Shown here: piece after piece, positions 8,609 to 16,781 of the stretch
How positions within the stretch are numbered: the stretch's first letter is position 1
Layout: the number at the start of each line of letters is the position of its first letter
NCBI GenBank assembly: GCA_044226205.1
Contig: JBGAHL010000028.1
Coordinates: 8,762 to 72,761, forward strand
Reading direction: 5' to 3'
Source: M3007 sp044226205
GTDB lineage: Bacteria > Bacteroidota > Bacteroidia > Chitinophagales > Saprospiraceae
DNA length: 64,000 bases
Program-made: the position numbers and the translations under genes
The notes under the pieces: model-generated
What the model saw: the letters and a program-made list of their open reading frames with translations, nothing else
Database searches by the model: none
Told to the model about the DNA's origin: nothing

Positions 8609-10642
8609 ATGATAAATACTGATCCTAACCACGTCCATACTTACGATGCGGACGGCAGGATGACTTGCTGTTCACTCGAAGAGAAAATTTACGTCAAGGC
8701 CCATGCCGCCGATTTAATCAAAGCCAAATCAGTGCCTCGCGACGAAGAGCATGACCACGACCACAGTCACGACAGCCATGAAGCGGCATGGAAACAATAC
8801 CTGCCTGTTATGATTAGTTTCGGGCTGTTCTTGCTCGGCATGGCATTCGATCATTTCTTCAAACCGGCCTTTTTTACCGGGTATGTGAGGCTGGCCTGGT
8901 ACTTGACGGCCTATTTGCCTGTCGGGTTTCCGGTAATGAAAGAAGCTCTTGAAGCTGCCCGAAAAGGCGCATTTTTCACGGAATTTACCCTAATGACACT
9001 GGCAACGCTCGGCGCATTTTACATTGGCGAATATGCCGAAGGCGTGGCCGTCATGATTTTTTACGCCGTGGGCGAGTTGTTTCAGGAAGCCGCCGTAAAC
9101 CGCGCCAAACGCAGCATCAAAGCCCTGCTCGACGTGCGCCCAGACACGGTAACCGTCCTCCGCAAAAACGCTGCCGTAACCGTAAACCCCGCGGACGTGC
9201 AACCCGGCGACATTATCCAGACCAAGCCCGGCGAAAAGGTAGCCCTCGACGGCGAATTGGTATCCGAAACGGCATCCTTCAATACGGCCGCACTCACCGG
9301 AGAAAGTAAGCCGGACACGAAAACCAAAGGAGAAACCGTGTTGGCGGGGATGATAAATCTGAATACCGTTTCAGAAATCCGGGTCACAGCGCTGTTCAAA
9401 GACTCGAAGCTTTCGCGCATCCTCGAAATGGTGCAGGATGCCACGGCGCGCAAGTCGCAAACGCAGCTGTTCATCAGTCGGTTTGCCAAAATCTATACGC
9501 CGATTGTGGTGTTTTTGGCGCTTGGTGTCGCCCTTTTGCCAGCCTTATTTGTCCACAATTATGTCTTCAACGAATGGCTGTACCGGGCGCTGGTGTTCCT
9601 GGTGATTTCCTGCCCGTGTGCGTTGGTGATTTCCATTCCGCTCGGTTATTTCGGCGGCATCGGATTGGCAAGCCGCAACGGGATTTTGTTTAAAGGATCG
9701 AATTTCCTCGACGTGATAGCCAAGGTAAACACCGTGGTCATGGACAAAACCGGGACCTTGACGAAAGGCGTTTTCGACGTACAACAGGTAGATGCCGCGC
9801 ACGATTTCGACCCGGCAAAATTGTTGCAAATCGCTGCCGCTCTTGAAAATAAAAGCACCCACCCGGTCGCATTGGCAGTAGTCGAACACGCTGGAAAGGA
9901 AGCACCTAATTTGAGCGTTTCGGATGTGGAAGAAATTGCCGGACACGGCATCCGCGGCAAGGTGGATGGTCAGGAAGTGTTGGCAGGCAACGTGAAGCTG
10001 ATGCAAAAATTCGACATCGCCTATCCGCCCGACGTGGAAAAAATCGTGGAAACCTTTGTCCTGATTGCCGTAAACGGAAAGTACGCCGCATGTATCACTA
10101 TCGCGGATGAATTGAAAGCCGATGCGAAATCTGCCGTTGCTGAACTGCACAAAATGGGCATCCGAACCGTGATGCTTTCCGGTGACAAATCGAGTGTGGT
10201 GCAAAAAGTCGCGGCAACGCTCGGTATTGACACGGCATTCGGCGACTTGCTCCCAGAAGGAAAAGTGGATAAAGTACAGGCGCTCAAAAACGAAGGTCGC
10301 CGCTTAGCTTTCGTTGGCGACGGGGTGAATGATGCGCCGGTCGTTGCGCTCGCAGATGCCGGTATTGCAATGGGAGGTTTGGGCAGTGATGCCACGATTG
10401 AGACGGCCGACATTGTCATCCAAAACGATCAGCCTTTTAAAATTGCTGTGGCGGTAAAAATTGGAAAAATCACTCAGCGGATTGTTTGGCAAAACATCAC
10501 CCTGGCAATGGCCGTGAAAGTAGCCGTTTTAGTGCTTGGTGCAGGGGGTATTGCAACGCTTTGGGAAGCCGTTTTTGCCGACGTGGGCGTGGCATTGCTG
10601 GCGATTTTGAATGCCGTTAGAATTCAAAAGATAAAACTATAA
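8609..10642 (+). CDS. Heavy-metal P1B-type ATPase (Zn/Cd/Pb class)
   Basis: A 677-residue cation pump that exports metal from the cytoplasm using ATP. Visible marks are TGES (about residue 229, actuator), the metal-site motif SCPCALV (Cys about 335), DKTGTLT (phosphorylated Asp about 379), GDGVNDAP (about 570), and the TM8 Asp in FADVGVALLAILNAVRI. CPC followed by ISIPLGYFGGIG fits the P1B-2 (CadA/ZntA) class. There is no ferredoxin-like HMA domain. Instead the N-terminus has CC near residue 22 and a His/Asp-rich stretch (EEHDHDHSHDSHE, about 47-59), which may bind metal. It sits downstream of the RND pair and supplies the inner-membrane step of a two-stage export route. Confidence 0.93.
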   Translation: MINTDPNHVHTYDADGRMTCCSLEEKIYVKAHAADLIKAKSVPRDEEHDHDHSHDSHEAAWKQYLPVMISFGLFLLGMAFDHFFKPAFFTGYVRLAWYLTAYLPVGFPVMKEALEAARKGAFFTEFTLMTLATLGAFYIGEYAEGVAVMIFYAVGELFQEAAVNRAKRSIKALLDVRPDTVTVLRKNAAVTVNPADVQPGDIIQTKPGEKVALDGELVSETASFNTAALTGESKPDTKTKGETVLAGMINLNTVSEIRVTALFKDSKLSRILEMVQDATARKSQTQLFISRFAKIYTPIVVFLALGVALLPALFVHNYVFNEWLYRALVFLVISCPCALVISIPLGYFGGIGLASRNGILFKGSNFLDVIAKVNTVVMDKTGTLTKGVFDVQQVDAAHDFDPAKLLQIAAALENKSTHPVALAVVEHAGKEAPNLSVSDVEEIAGHGIRGKVDGQEVLAGNVKLMQKFDIAYPPDVEKIVETFVLIAVNGKYAACITIADELKADAKSAVAELHKMGIRTVMLSGDKSSVVQKVAATLGIDTAFGDLLPEGKVDKVQALKNEGRRLAFVGDGVNDAPVVALADAGIAMGGLGSDATIETADIVIQNDQPFKIAVAVKIGKITQRIVWQNITLAMAVKVAVLVLGAGGIATLWEAVFADVGVALLAILNAVRIQKIKL

Positions 10643-10646
10643 CAGC

Positions 10647-10946
10647 ATGGGAATATCATTAGAACTGGCCGTCTTGCTTCTCATTCAATTGGTCGGAACA
10701 TCGGCCTTTGCTAAGTTTGAGATTGAGACCCCCGCGATTAGAAAAATAACCAAGTGGTTTTTGATAGACGCAATAACCGTGGCACTCTATTATTGGATAA
10801 GCCATTGGGCTTTGGTGTTGCCGATTTTTATGGTGACGCTCGGCACGATTGTCCATTTTAGGATTTGCAGGAAAAACGGTATTGACCCATTTAAGGCAAC
10901 GCCGAGAGAAAAGCTGTACAAGTTAAGGGGGTGGAAAATGGATTAG
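10647..10946 (+). CDS. Small membrane protein of unknown function
   Basis: A 99-residue protein with about three predicted membrane helices (LELAVLLLIQLVGTSAF, WFLIDAITVALYYWI, ALVLPIFMVTLGTIVHF) and a basic C-terminus. It starts 5 bp after the ATPase stop and must share its transcript. I do not recognise the family. Its place as last gene of the metal efflux set suggests an accessory role, which is inference only. Confidence 0.6.
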   Translation: MGISLELAVLLLIQLVGTSAFAKFEIETPAIRKITKWFLIDAITVALYYWISHWALVLPIFMVTLGTIVHFRICRKNGIDPFKATPREKLYKLRGWKMD

Positions 10947-10972
10947 GGGGAAGCAGAAAGGCATAGGGTCGC

Positions 10973-12064
10973 TCACTGCAAATCAGTGTCGATGTAGTCG
11001 TTGAGCAAATACAATAGTTGAAAGGGTGGAATGAAACCAGACATCAATTCACCGGTTTCTTCGTTCAGCCAATCATTCTGTGATTGGCTGAAATGCCATT
11101 CTTCGCACTCCTGCACCAAAGTTGGCGGCAGTTTAGCGCGGGCCGCCGACTTTGGAAGATTGAACCCGAACCGATCAAAAAGCCTGTAATCTTTCAGGGC
11201 GTCGAATATGGTATCCAATGCGGCGGCGTAGACTATCGGCGGGATTTTCTTCGGGCCTTTTTTTACCATATCCGGCTCGGTGAAAATCTTGCTGCCGTAT
11301 TTGATGGTTTCGACCATGTCCCTTTGTAAATCCTGGACTTTACGTTTGTGTTGTGCCATGAGATTGGCGTATTTCGGCGGCCATCTTGCCAGCCATTCCC
11401 TTATTAGAGTATCAGCAATTTGAGCGTTGGGTACAATCAAATGCAGGTGCGGGTTATAGGTTTTGGTAAGTGGGTTGAAGTTGCATTCCAGGGATTTGAC
11501 ACCCATGAACTTTTCTCCTTTCTTCCTTTGGTGTCGTTTTTTAGCTGCATCCAGAATTTTCCCAAACCTTTTCTGAATACCCCGGAGCAGGCGTTTCAGC
11601 AGGTGCGCAGGTACAGATTTTACTGTCAGGGTAACAAAATAGGGGTCATCCCATGTGCTAATAACAGGCATATACCGATTGATGATTTCGGCCTTGCGGA
11701 TAGCGCAGCAAACCGTACAGAAGCGAGTTTTACAGTATGTCCCGTGCACGCGACCTCCAGCACTAAGCACCCGGTCTTGACAGTGGTAAGCATTCCAATA
11801 GGTTTTTGTGCGCTCCGGCTCGCCTTTCTTTTCCGCCGCCCCGGCGAGGCCAATCACTAAGCGTTGCGTGGTCAATTTGCGCCGGGCACGCCCTTTCAGG
11901 GTCTTTTTATCTGTCAGGTCAGCACCGGGGCCATAGACCATTCGACCCGAATATTGCCCGGAATTATCCGAACCGGCTGTCCCGGTTTGTGCTAACGTAT
12001 CCAGAAACCGGCGGGAAGGGGCCGCCTCCTTTTCATTTGTCGGGTGGGAGCAGGGCGTTTTCAT
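10973..12064 (-). CDS. Rolling-circle replication initiator (HUH Rep)
   Basis: A 363-residue protein with the layout of plasmid rolling-circle Rep proteins. A Cys/His-rich segment (YCKTRFCTVCCAIRKAEII) comes first, then FVTLTVKSVP, then the metal-binding HUH motif YNPHLHLIVP (His about 206 and 208). The tyrosine motif ETIKYGSKI follows (Tyr about 256). Such enzymes nick a plus origin and attach to the DNA 5' end. Its start overlaps the HTH gene by ATGA (12061-12064). An HUH Rep in an integrated island suggests replication after excision, or mobilisation. No origin was identified by eye. It ends 26 bp from the end of the convergent metal cluster. Confidence 0.8.
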   Translation of the reverse strand: MKTPCSHPTNEKEAAPSRRFLDTLAQTGTAGSDNSGQYSGRMVYGPGADLTDKKTLKGRARRKLTTQRLVIGLAGAAEKKGEPERTKTYWNAYHCQDRVLSAGGRVHGTYCKTRFCTVCCAIRKAEIINRYMPVISTWDDPYFVTLTVKSVPAHLLKRLLRGIQKRFGKILDAAKKRHQRKKGEKFMGVKSLECNFNPLTKTYNPHLHLIVPNAQIADTLIREWLARWPPKYANLMAQHKRKVQDLQRDMVETIKYGSKIFTEPDMVKKGPKKIPPIVYAAALDTIFDALKDYRLFDRFGFNLPKSAARAKLPPTLVQECEEWHFSQSQNDWLNEETGELMSGFIPPFQLLYLLNDYIDTDLQ

Positions 12065-12405
12065 TTGCCTGCCCGCCTCCGCCGGTGGTCCGTCAGGTAC
12101 TCGTTAGCCTTTTGTCCTATTTCGGAAGTGCCGCCAATGCGGTTTTGGAGCAACCATGCGTCAACCTGGCTTTTCTCAAAAAATACCCGTTTGCCGCGCT
12201 TCGCGTGAGGCACTAAGGCTTTGGCTGTGAGTTTGTAGGCTGTTTGTTTGGACAGCCCGGTGTACTCGCAAAATTGCTGAAGGTTGAAAATTGTCTTACC
12301 CGCTTCATGTGGCAAGGCTTGTGGCGGGTTGCTTTTGTGGAACTCCTCTAATTCCTGCCGGAGAATTTGCCTAAGCTGGTCAGGGGTTACAATCAAATAT
12401 TCCAT
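12061..12405 (-). CDS. Helix-turn-helix (excisionase-type) DNA-binding protein
   Basis: A 114-residue protein. The central part (IFNLQQFCEYTGLSKQTAYKLTAKALVPHAKRGKRVFF, then DAWLLQNR) is a MerR-like/HTH_17 winged fold as in excisionases and Rep-linked regulators of Bacteroidetes mobile elements. The 40-residue N-terminus is acidic and may be a coiled coil. It is coupled to rep by a 4-bp overlap, so it may act with Rep at the origin or control excision. Which of the two cannot be told from sequence. Confidence 0.75.
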   Translation of the reverse strand: MEYLIVTPDQLRQILRQELEEFHKSNPPQALPHEAGKTIFNLQQFCEYTGLSKQTAYKLTAKALVPHAKRGKRVFFEKSQVDAWLLQNRIGGTSEIGQKANEYLTDHRRRRAGK

Positions 12406-12470
12406 GATCTGCGTTTTTTATGGCGCAAATCTTAGGCTGGTGATTGTATAGGGAGGGGCGTAGGGATACC

Positions 12471-13823
12471 CTATTCTTTATTGTTTTTTGGTTTCTTTTT
12501 TCGCTCTTCCATCGATGTGGCAATCTCGTCCAATCCAATTTGTGCAAACCAGGACTGAACGATTTCCAAATCTTTCCGATTCAAAGGTTTCCGCTCGTCA
12601 ACAACCTGCCGCCATCGTTTCAAAATCGTTGTATCCTTCACTTTCGTATTCTGCTCTTTGCCGGTAATCAACTGAACAAATTGGGCAAATTGCAAATCGG
12701 CGGCTTTGCTTCGATCAAAGTTTGCTGCTTTCAGCAGGTGGAATATTGCCAAAACGGATTGCGCGGTGGTGAAGGTCGGGGTTGGCTTGCCGCCGGTTTC
12801 AGCCAGGGAGTCGCCATATTCAATTTCCTCCAATCGTTTTTGCTCTGCATCCTGCATGGCAGCCAATCTTTCTTTGAATAACTTTTGGAAGGTGAGTTTT
12901 TCGCTAATGAGGCTTTCATTCGACCCGATTTGACGAACAATGTCTGTTTGCATTTGCTCCAAAAAGTAGGCTTGCAAATCAGGGCGAAGGTGTGCGGCGC
13001 GGCTGAAAATTTCGTCTATCAGTTTTGGCAATTCGTTGCGCAGCCGGTCGTAAGCCGCAAATGGGTGTTGGTGAAAGGAGTCTTTAAACAGCATAAACTC
13101 CTCCCGCGAAGGCTTGTATTTTCGCAGCCCTTCAAATATCTCCTCCGTATCACCACAACATAACACAATGTGGGTTTTGCCCTGTGGGGGGGTGGAGTCC
13201 CGAAAAGTAAAATTATCAATGTCGAAGCCGGTGAGGTTCAAAAGGTATTGCCGGTACTGATACAAAACCAACACCATCACCTGTGGAATGTAACGGGAGT
13301 AGTTGCCCTCATCTTCGGGAAGTATGAATTTGCGCGGCTCGTATTCCGGGTCGGCCCTAATGATGATTTTGTAATACCAGTAGGCAATTTCATTTTTGAA
13401 ATCCCGGATTGTGTGCTGTCCTCTGTCAGGCGACATCTCAACCGAACCGTTTACATAGGCCTGGCCTTCATTGTACAATATCGGAACCAAAGTAAGCGCC
13501 TTATCGGTTAGGATTTGATCTACTTCCCGGATTTCATCTTCAATCCGTTTGTCCACCTCACCGGGCGCTTTCAGTCTTTCTTCAAATTGTTGGGTGTAAA
13601 AAGCCAGGTTCTTTTTGATATGATCGGCCAGTATTTCTTCCTGCTTAGTCACGATTTTACGATACTCGCTTTCCGGCAAGACGTGAATTTTCGTCACCAT
13701 TTCCGGTGTGTGAAGACTACTATGCTCCCCATAACCTAAGCCCCATCCTGACCAAGGCAAAGTACCTTTCAACCAATTCTCGTATGAATAGTGGATGCGT
13801 TCTAAGTTGTCGTTTTCTTCCAT
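12471..13823 (-). CDS. Unknown island protein (450 aa)
   Basis: I do not recognise the family. It is a soluble, mostly helical protein with an acidic N-terminus, a Glu/Arg-rich coiled-coil-like stretch (about residues 60-110) and a long Gln/Glu-rich helix (about 320-345). The helical C-terminal domain (QSVLAIFHLLKAANF, then FAQFVQLITGK) ends in a basic tail. ATG at 13823 is chosen over an upstream TTG at 13856. It lies between integrase and HTH-rep. In island 2 the 501-aa unknown protein holds the same position and also ends in a short helical domain, so both may be control or replication-accessory proteins (inference). Confidence 0.65.
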   Translation of the reverse strand: MEENDNLERIHYSYENWLKGTLPWSGWGLGYGEHSSLHTPEMVTKIHVLPESEYRKIVTKQEEILADHIKKNLAFYTQQFEERLKAPGEVDKRIEDEIREVDQILTDKALTLVPILYNEGQAYVNGSVEMSPDRGQHTIRDFKNEIAYWYYKIIIRADPEYEPRKFILPEDEGNYSRYIPQVMVLVLYQYRQYLLNLTGFDIDNFTFRDSTPPQGKTHIVLCCGDTEEIFEGLRKYKPSREEFMLFKDSFHQHPFAAYDRLRNELPKLIDEIFSRAAHLRPDLQAYFLEQMQTDIVRQIGSNESLISEKLTFQKLFKERLAAMQDAEQKRLEEIEYGDSLAETGGKPTPTFTTAQSVLAIFHLLKAANFDRSKAADLQFAQFVQLITGKEQNTKVKDTTILKRWRQVVDERKPLNRKDLEIVQSWFAQIGLDEIATSMEERKKKPKNNKE

Positions 13824-13876
13824 GACTGGATTTAGTCGGAGGGTTAAGGGAGTCAATGTGCAATATCACAGAACCT

Positions 13877-15142
13877 TTAAGCAGGCATCGCCTCAAAATC
13901 AATGAGTAGCGCGGCGTTGGCGCGTTTAGTGTCGTCCTCAAAACTTGCGAGGTAGTTGGCGGTCGTTTTGATGTTTTTGTGCCCCAAACTTTCGCTGATA
14001 AATTCGATGGATGCGCCCGACCGTTTCAGCACCGTAGCGAATGAGTGCCGGGCAACGTATGTAGTTAATTTGGTATCAATGCCCAATTTCGCCGCGATTC
14101 GCTTTGTGTGTTTGTTCATGAATTGGACGCATAAATCCTTTGCCAACTTCCTTTTTTTGGCATCCATTTTTTCCTCTAAAATCGGGAAAACGAAAGCGTC
14201 GGGGTGCTGCTGGCTGTTTCCCCAACGTTCGATAATTTGCCTTGCTTGAGGGAGCAATACGGCTTCGACTTTTTCGAGCACCTGTACACGATTAGAAGTC
14301 TTTGCGCGGTAAAAACTAATCATCCCGCTTTTGAAGTCAATGTCTCGAAACCGAAGCCCGATCATGTCTTTCACATTCATCCCGTTACCCAAGTAGCAGA
14401 AAACCCAAAAATCGCGTGCTTTTGCTTCGTCGTCATTTTCGGGCTGATAAGTGAAAATTTGGTGGATTTCGACCTTCGGCAGCGCCTTCTTTGTGTTTTG
14501 GCCTGTGGGTATTTGGTACTTACCTTTTTCACGGCCAAACGGATAATATTGCCGGTCGATGACCCCCACCGCGATTGCATCGTTGAAAACCGCACGCAAG
14601 TAGCGCATATAGATACCGACGGTTGTGCGGCTTTTGCCGGTACCCTCCATGAAGCTATGAAAGTCTTTGAGCAGTTGCGGGGTGATGTCGGTGAATTGCA
14701 GACCCGGTTTGAAAGCGGCGAGCGACTTTTTACAGGCTTCGTAGCCTTCGGCGGTACTGATTCGCCCGGCTTCATTTAGCTGGCTTGTGGTATCCGCCAA
14801 CGCTTGCTCGACATCGGCTGCGTTTTTCCCGGCAACCGTTCCAAAAAATTTGTGCTCGAAAAACTCAAAGGAAAAAACGGGCAGGGTTTCGATGGCCTCT
14901 CTCACTTTGACCTGCATCGTGTCTAAGAAATCGCGGTGCTGTTTATGATCGCCACGCGGTTTCTCTCCGTAAACTTTTTTGAAATCTTCCGGTGATAGGT
15001 CTAAGGGCGTTTTGTCCCTATTAAGGACTGGGTAGTATTTTTGCTTGCGCTGAGTGGTCACACGCAGTTTTACGGGGTAAAGCCCGTTGTTTTTCGCCCG
15101 CCGGGTGTCGAGCATCATTTTTAGCGTTACTTGGTGCTTCAT
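13877..15142 (-). CDS. Tyrosine recombinase / integrase of island 1
   Basis: A 421-residue phage-type integrase with an N-terminal arm-binding domain (KHQVTLKMMLDTRRAKNNGLYPV), a SAM-like core-binding domain (about 95-200) and a C-terminal catalytic domain. ARHSFAT (about 364) and the nucleophile region GHKNIKTTANYL (Tyr about 397) are clear. The first catalytic box, normally GLR, reads GNGMNVKDMIGL, and the HxxR box reads YVAR. This Bacteroidetes subgroup commonly shows such changes. Start is the ATG at 15142; an upstream TTG at 15166 is less likely. It should recombine at the tRNA-Lys site 180 bp upstream. Confidence 0.9.
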   Translation of the reverse strand: MKHQVTLKMMLDTRRAKNNGLYPVKLRVTTQRKQKYYPVLNRDKTPLDLSPEDFKKVYGEKPRGDHKQHRDFLDTMQVKVREAIETLPVFSFEFFEHKFFGTVAGKNAADVEQALADTTSQLNEAGRISTAEGYEACKKSLAAFKPGLQFTDITPQLLKDFHSFMEGTGKSRTTVGIYMRYLRAVFNDAIAVGVIDRQYYPFGREKGKYQIPTGQNTKKALPKVEIHQIFTYQPENDDEAKARDFWVFCYLGNGMNVKDMIGLRFRDIDFKSGMISFYRAKTSNRVQVLEKVEAVLLPQARQIIERWGNSQQHPDAFVFPILEEKMDAKKRKLAKDLCVQFMNKHTKRIAAKLGIDTKLTTYVARHSFATVLKRSGASIEFISESLGHKNIKTTANYLASFEDDTKRANAALLIDFEAMPA

Positions 15143-15163
15143 CTTCCTTTGCCGTTGTATGTA

Positions 15164-15205
15164 CAAAGTTAATCCGTCGAAATACTATTTGCATACAATT
15201 TCGAC
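15164..15205 (-). promoter_or_regulatory. Integrase promoter with palindromic operator-like site, island 1
   Basis: Read on the minus strand, TAACTTTG (15164-15171) matches the -7 box TAnnTTTG. Just upstream, GTCGAAAT (15176-15183) and ATTTCGAC (15198-15205) form an inverted repeat enclosing TTTGCATAC. The 15-mer at 15187-15201 recurs at the left end of the island. A protein bound here could both shape recombination and repress int (inference). Confidence 0.45.
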
Positions 15206-15321
15206 AAATAAACACCTAACAACGGAAAACAAGAAATAAGAAATATTTTCTAACTCGCTGTTTTTCAACGACATTTGTCAGCGCGAGAAACCAATCAACT
15301 AACACGAAACTAATGTGATTT

Positions 15322-15368
15322 TTGACTTTTAATCAAGGAGTCATGGGTTCGAGTCCCATCGGGATCAC
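15322..15368 (+). repeat. Middle attachment site (copy 2), junction of islands 1 and 2
   Basis: 47 bases identical to 2155-2201. It lacks the 5' half of the tRNA, so it is not a working tRNA gene. It is the right end of island 1 and the left end of island 2. Confidence 0.9.
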
Positions 15369-15376
15369 AACCTTGG

Positions 15377-15420
15377 GGGCTAATGAGTTGATTTTCAACT
15401 TGTTAGCCCTTTTTGTTTTT
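15377..15420 (+). terminator. tRNA-type terminator following the middle att copy
   Basis: GGGCTAA (15377-15383) pairs with TTAGCCC (15403-15409), with a further AGTTG/CAACT pairing inside and a long T run after. It closely resembles the hairpin after the right att copy (27093-27135). It was presumably the tRNA-Lys terminator before island 1 inserted. Confidence 0.75.
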
Positions 15421-15423
15421 GTC

Positions 15424-15442
15424 TTGGGTATGGATTTGGGTA
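15424..15442 (+). repeat. Paired TTGGGTA sites, island 2 left end
   Basis: TTGGGTA at 15424-15430 and again at 15436-15442, a 12-bp period in direct orientation. The right end of island 2 carries the same pair with the same spacing (26935-26954). These are candidate arm-type integrase sites (inference). Confidence 0.5.
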
Positions 15443-15596
15443 CGGTAATCGGGTTTGACGCTTCTTTTTGTCTATTTTATTCAGCAAACGATCTTTGCCG
15501 ATACTCCGAAATTGGAGTTTAAGTTGCACTTTTGCTCTAACAAATAGTTTTAATCTCTCCACTTTTGATACATCTGTTTTGAAATTCCCTTTTGCC

Positions 15597-16781
15597 ATGA
15601 GTGAATATCCCTTTCATTTTCAGGAAGCAACTTTCGCCGAATTTTTTGCCGGTATTGGTTTGATGCGCATTGGCTTAGAAAATGCAGGTTGGAAGATTCG
15701 ATTTGCCAACGACATTGACCCGGTAAAAGCAAAAATTTACGACGGGCATTTTCAGGATGAGCACGACCACTTTTTACTTGGCGATATTCACGAGCTAAAC
15801 GCGGGCAATATCCCAACCGTGACGTTGGCAACAGCTTCTTTTCCATGTACTGACTTATCACTTGCCGGTAAAAGGGAAGGGCTGGCCGGTCGCCATTCAT
15901 CCGCATTTTGGGGATTTATTGACGCGCTGGAGTCAATGGGAGAACGACGGCCGCCAATGGTTTTGCTCGAAAATGTAGAGGGCTTTTTGACTTCGCACGA
16001 CGGCCAAGACTTTAAAGAGGCGCTAACCGCTTTAAATGGTTTGGGTTACGCCGTTGACGCTTTTATTATTGACGCTTCCCATTTCGTACCGCAAAGCCGG
16101 GTTAGGCTTTTTGTTGTAGGGCATCGAACGCAGCAAAAAGGAAACGGCGTAGCTCAAAGAAAAGAGCCTTATCAAAACTCATTGCGTTCTAAAAAACTGG
16201 TTGATTTCATTTTGACACACCCTGAAATCAATTGGGATATTCGGGATTTGCCCTCTTTGCCAAAAAGGTCTGCAACCCTTTCGGACATTGTTGAGGAGCT
16301 GCCGGAAGATTCAAAACTTTGGTGGTCGGAAGATCGGGTTGAATACCTGCTGAATCAAACGTTTGACCGACACAAAAGCATCATTGAATTTTTGAAGCCT
16401 AAAAACGAGTATTCCTACCTAACGGCATTTCGCCGGGTTAGAAAGGGTAGGTCAATGGCTGAAATCCGGTCGGATGGAATTGCCGGTTGCTTGAGAACGC
16501 CAAAAGGAGGTAGCGCCCGCCAAATCCTTTTGCAGGTTGGGAAGGGGCAGGTTAAAATTCGTTTCGTTTCCCCGCGTGAATGCGCCCGCCTTATGGGTGC
16601 CGATGATTTCACCCTTTCGGGGAATTTCAACCAGTCCCTTTTTGGCTTTGGCGATGCTGTTTGCGTTCCGGTGGTGACTTGGATAGCCAACAATTACCTT
16701 AACCCTCTTTTGCTTGAATTGAACACCTCGAATAAAACACTGCCGCAATATGACAGACAGCTCGCCCCTTTTGGTGTTTGA
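15597..16781 (+). CDS. DNA (cytosine-5-)-methyltransferase (Dcm family)
   Basis: A 394-residue C5 methyltransferase that methylates cytosine in a specific DNA sequence using S-adenosylmethionine. Motifs appear in order: FAGIGLMRIGLENAGW (I, cofactor), ASFPCTDLSLAGKREGL (IV, catalytic Cys), VLLENVEGFL (VI), PQSRVRLFVVGHR (VIII), and the C-terminal FVSPRECARLMGAD plus FGDAVCVPVV (IX-X). The target-recognition region lies about residues 215-300. ATG at 15597 is chosen because the FAGIG block begins about 17 residues in; the frame extends further upstream without family similarity. The next gene starts inside its 3' end (32-bp overlap). Confidence 0.95.
   Translation: MSEYPFHFQEATFAEFFAGIGLMRIGLENAGWKIRFANDIDPVKAKIYDGHFQDEHDHFLLGDIHELNAGNIPTVTLATASFPCTDLSLAGKREGLAGRHSSAFWGFIDALESMGERRPPMVLLENVEGFLTSHDGQDFKEALTALNGLGYAVDAFIIDASHFVPQSRVRLFVVGHRTQQKGNGVAQRKEPYQNSLRSKKLVDFILTHPEINWDIRDLPSLPKRSATLSDIVEELPEDSKLWWSEDRVEYLLNQTFDRHKSIIEFLKPKNEYSYLTAFRRVRKGRSMAEIRSDGIAGCLRTPKGGSARQILLQVGKGQVKIRFVSPRECARLMGADDFTLSGNFNQSLFGFGDAVCVPVVTWIANNYLNPLLLELNTSNKTLPQYDRQLAPFGV

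Larger units (their letters stand above)
2202..15368. mobile_element. Integrative island 1 (metal efflux cargo, rolling-circle Rep)
   Basis: Bounded by the 47-bp direct repeats at 2155-2201 and 15322-15368. The plus-strand half (2461-10946) is cargo: a heavy-metal efflux set. The minus-strand half (10973-15142) is the mobility module: Rep, HTH protein, an unknown 450-aa protein and a tyrosine integrase whose start lies 180 bp from the right repeat. Base composition is visibly less GC-rich than the core flanks. No relaxase, coupling protein or secretion genes are seen, so if it moves between cells it probably relies on a helper, or on Rep as a mobilisation nuclease (inference). Confidence 0.85.

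Noticed and set aside
10973..12064. Transposase of the HUH (IS200/IS605 or IS91) type
   Set aside because: The Cys-rich segment before the HUH motif, the IKYGSK tyrosine motif and coupling to an HTH gene fit a rolling-circle plasmid Rep better.
15322..15368. Second tRNA-Lys gene
   Set aside because: Only the 3' part from the anticodon stem is present; the 5' acceptor strand and D-arm are missing.
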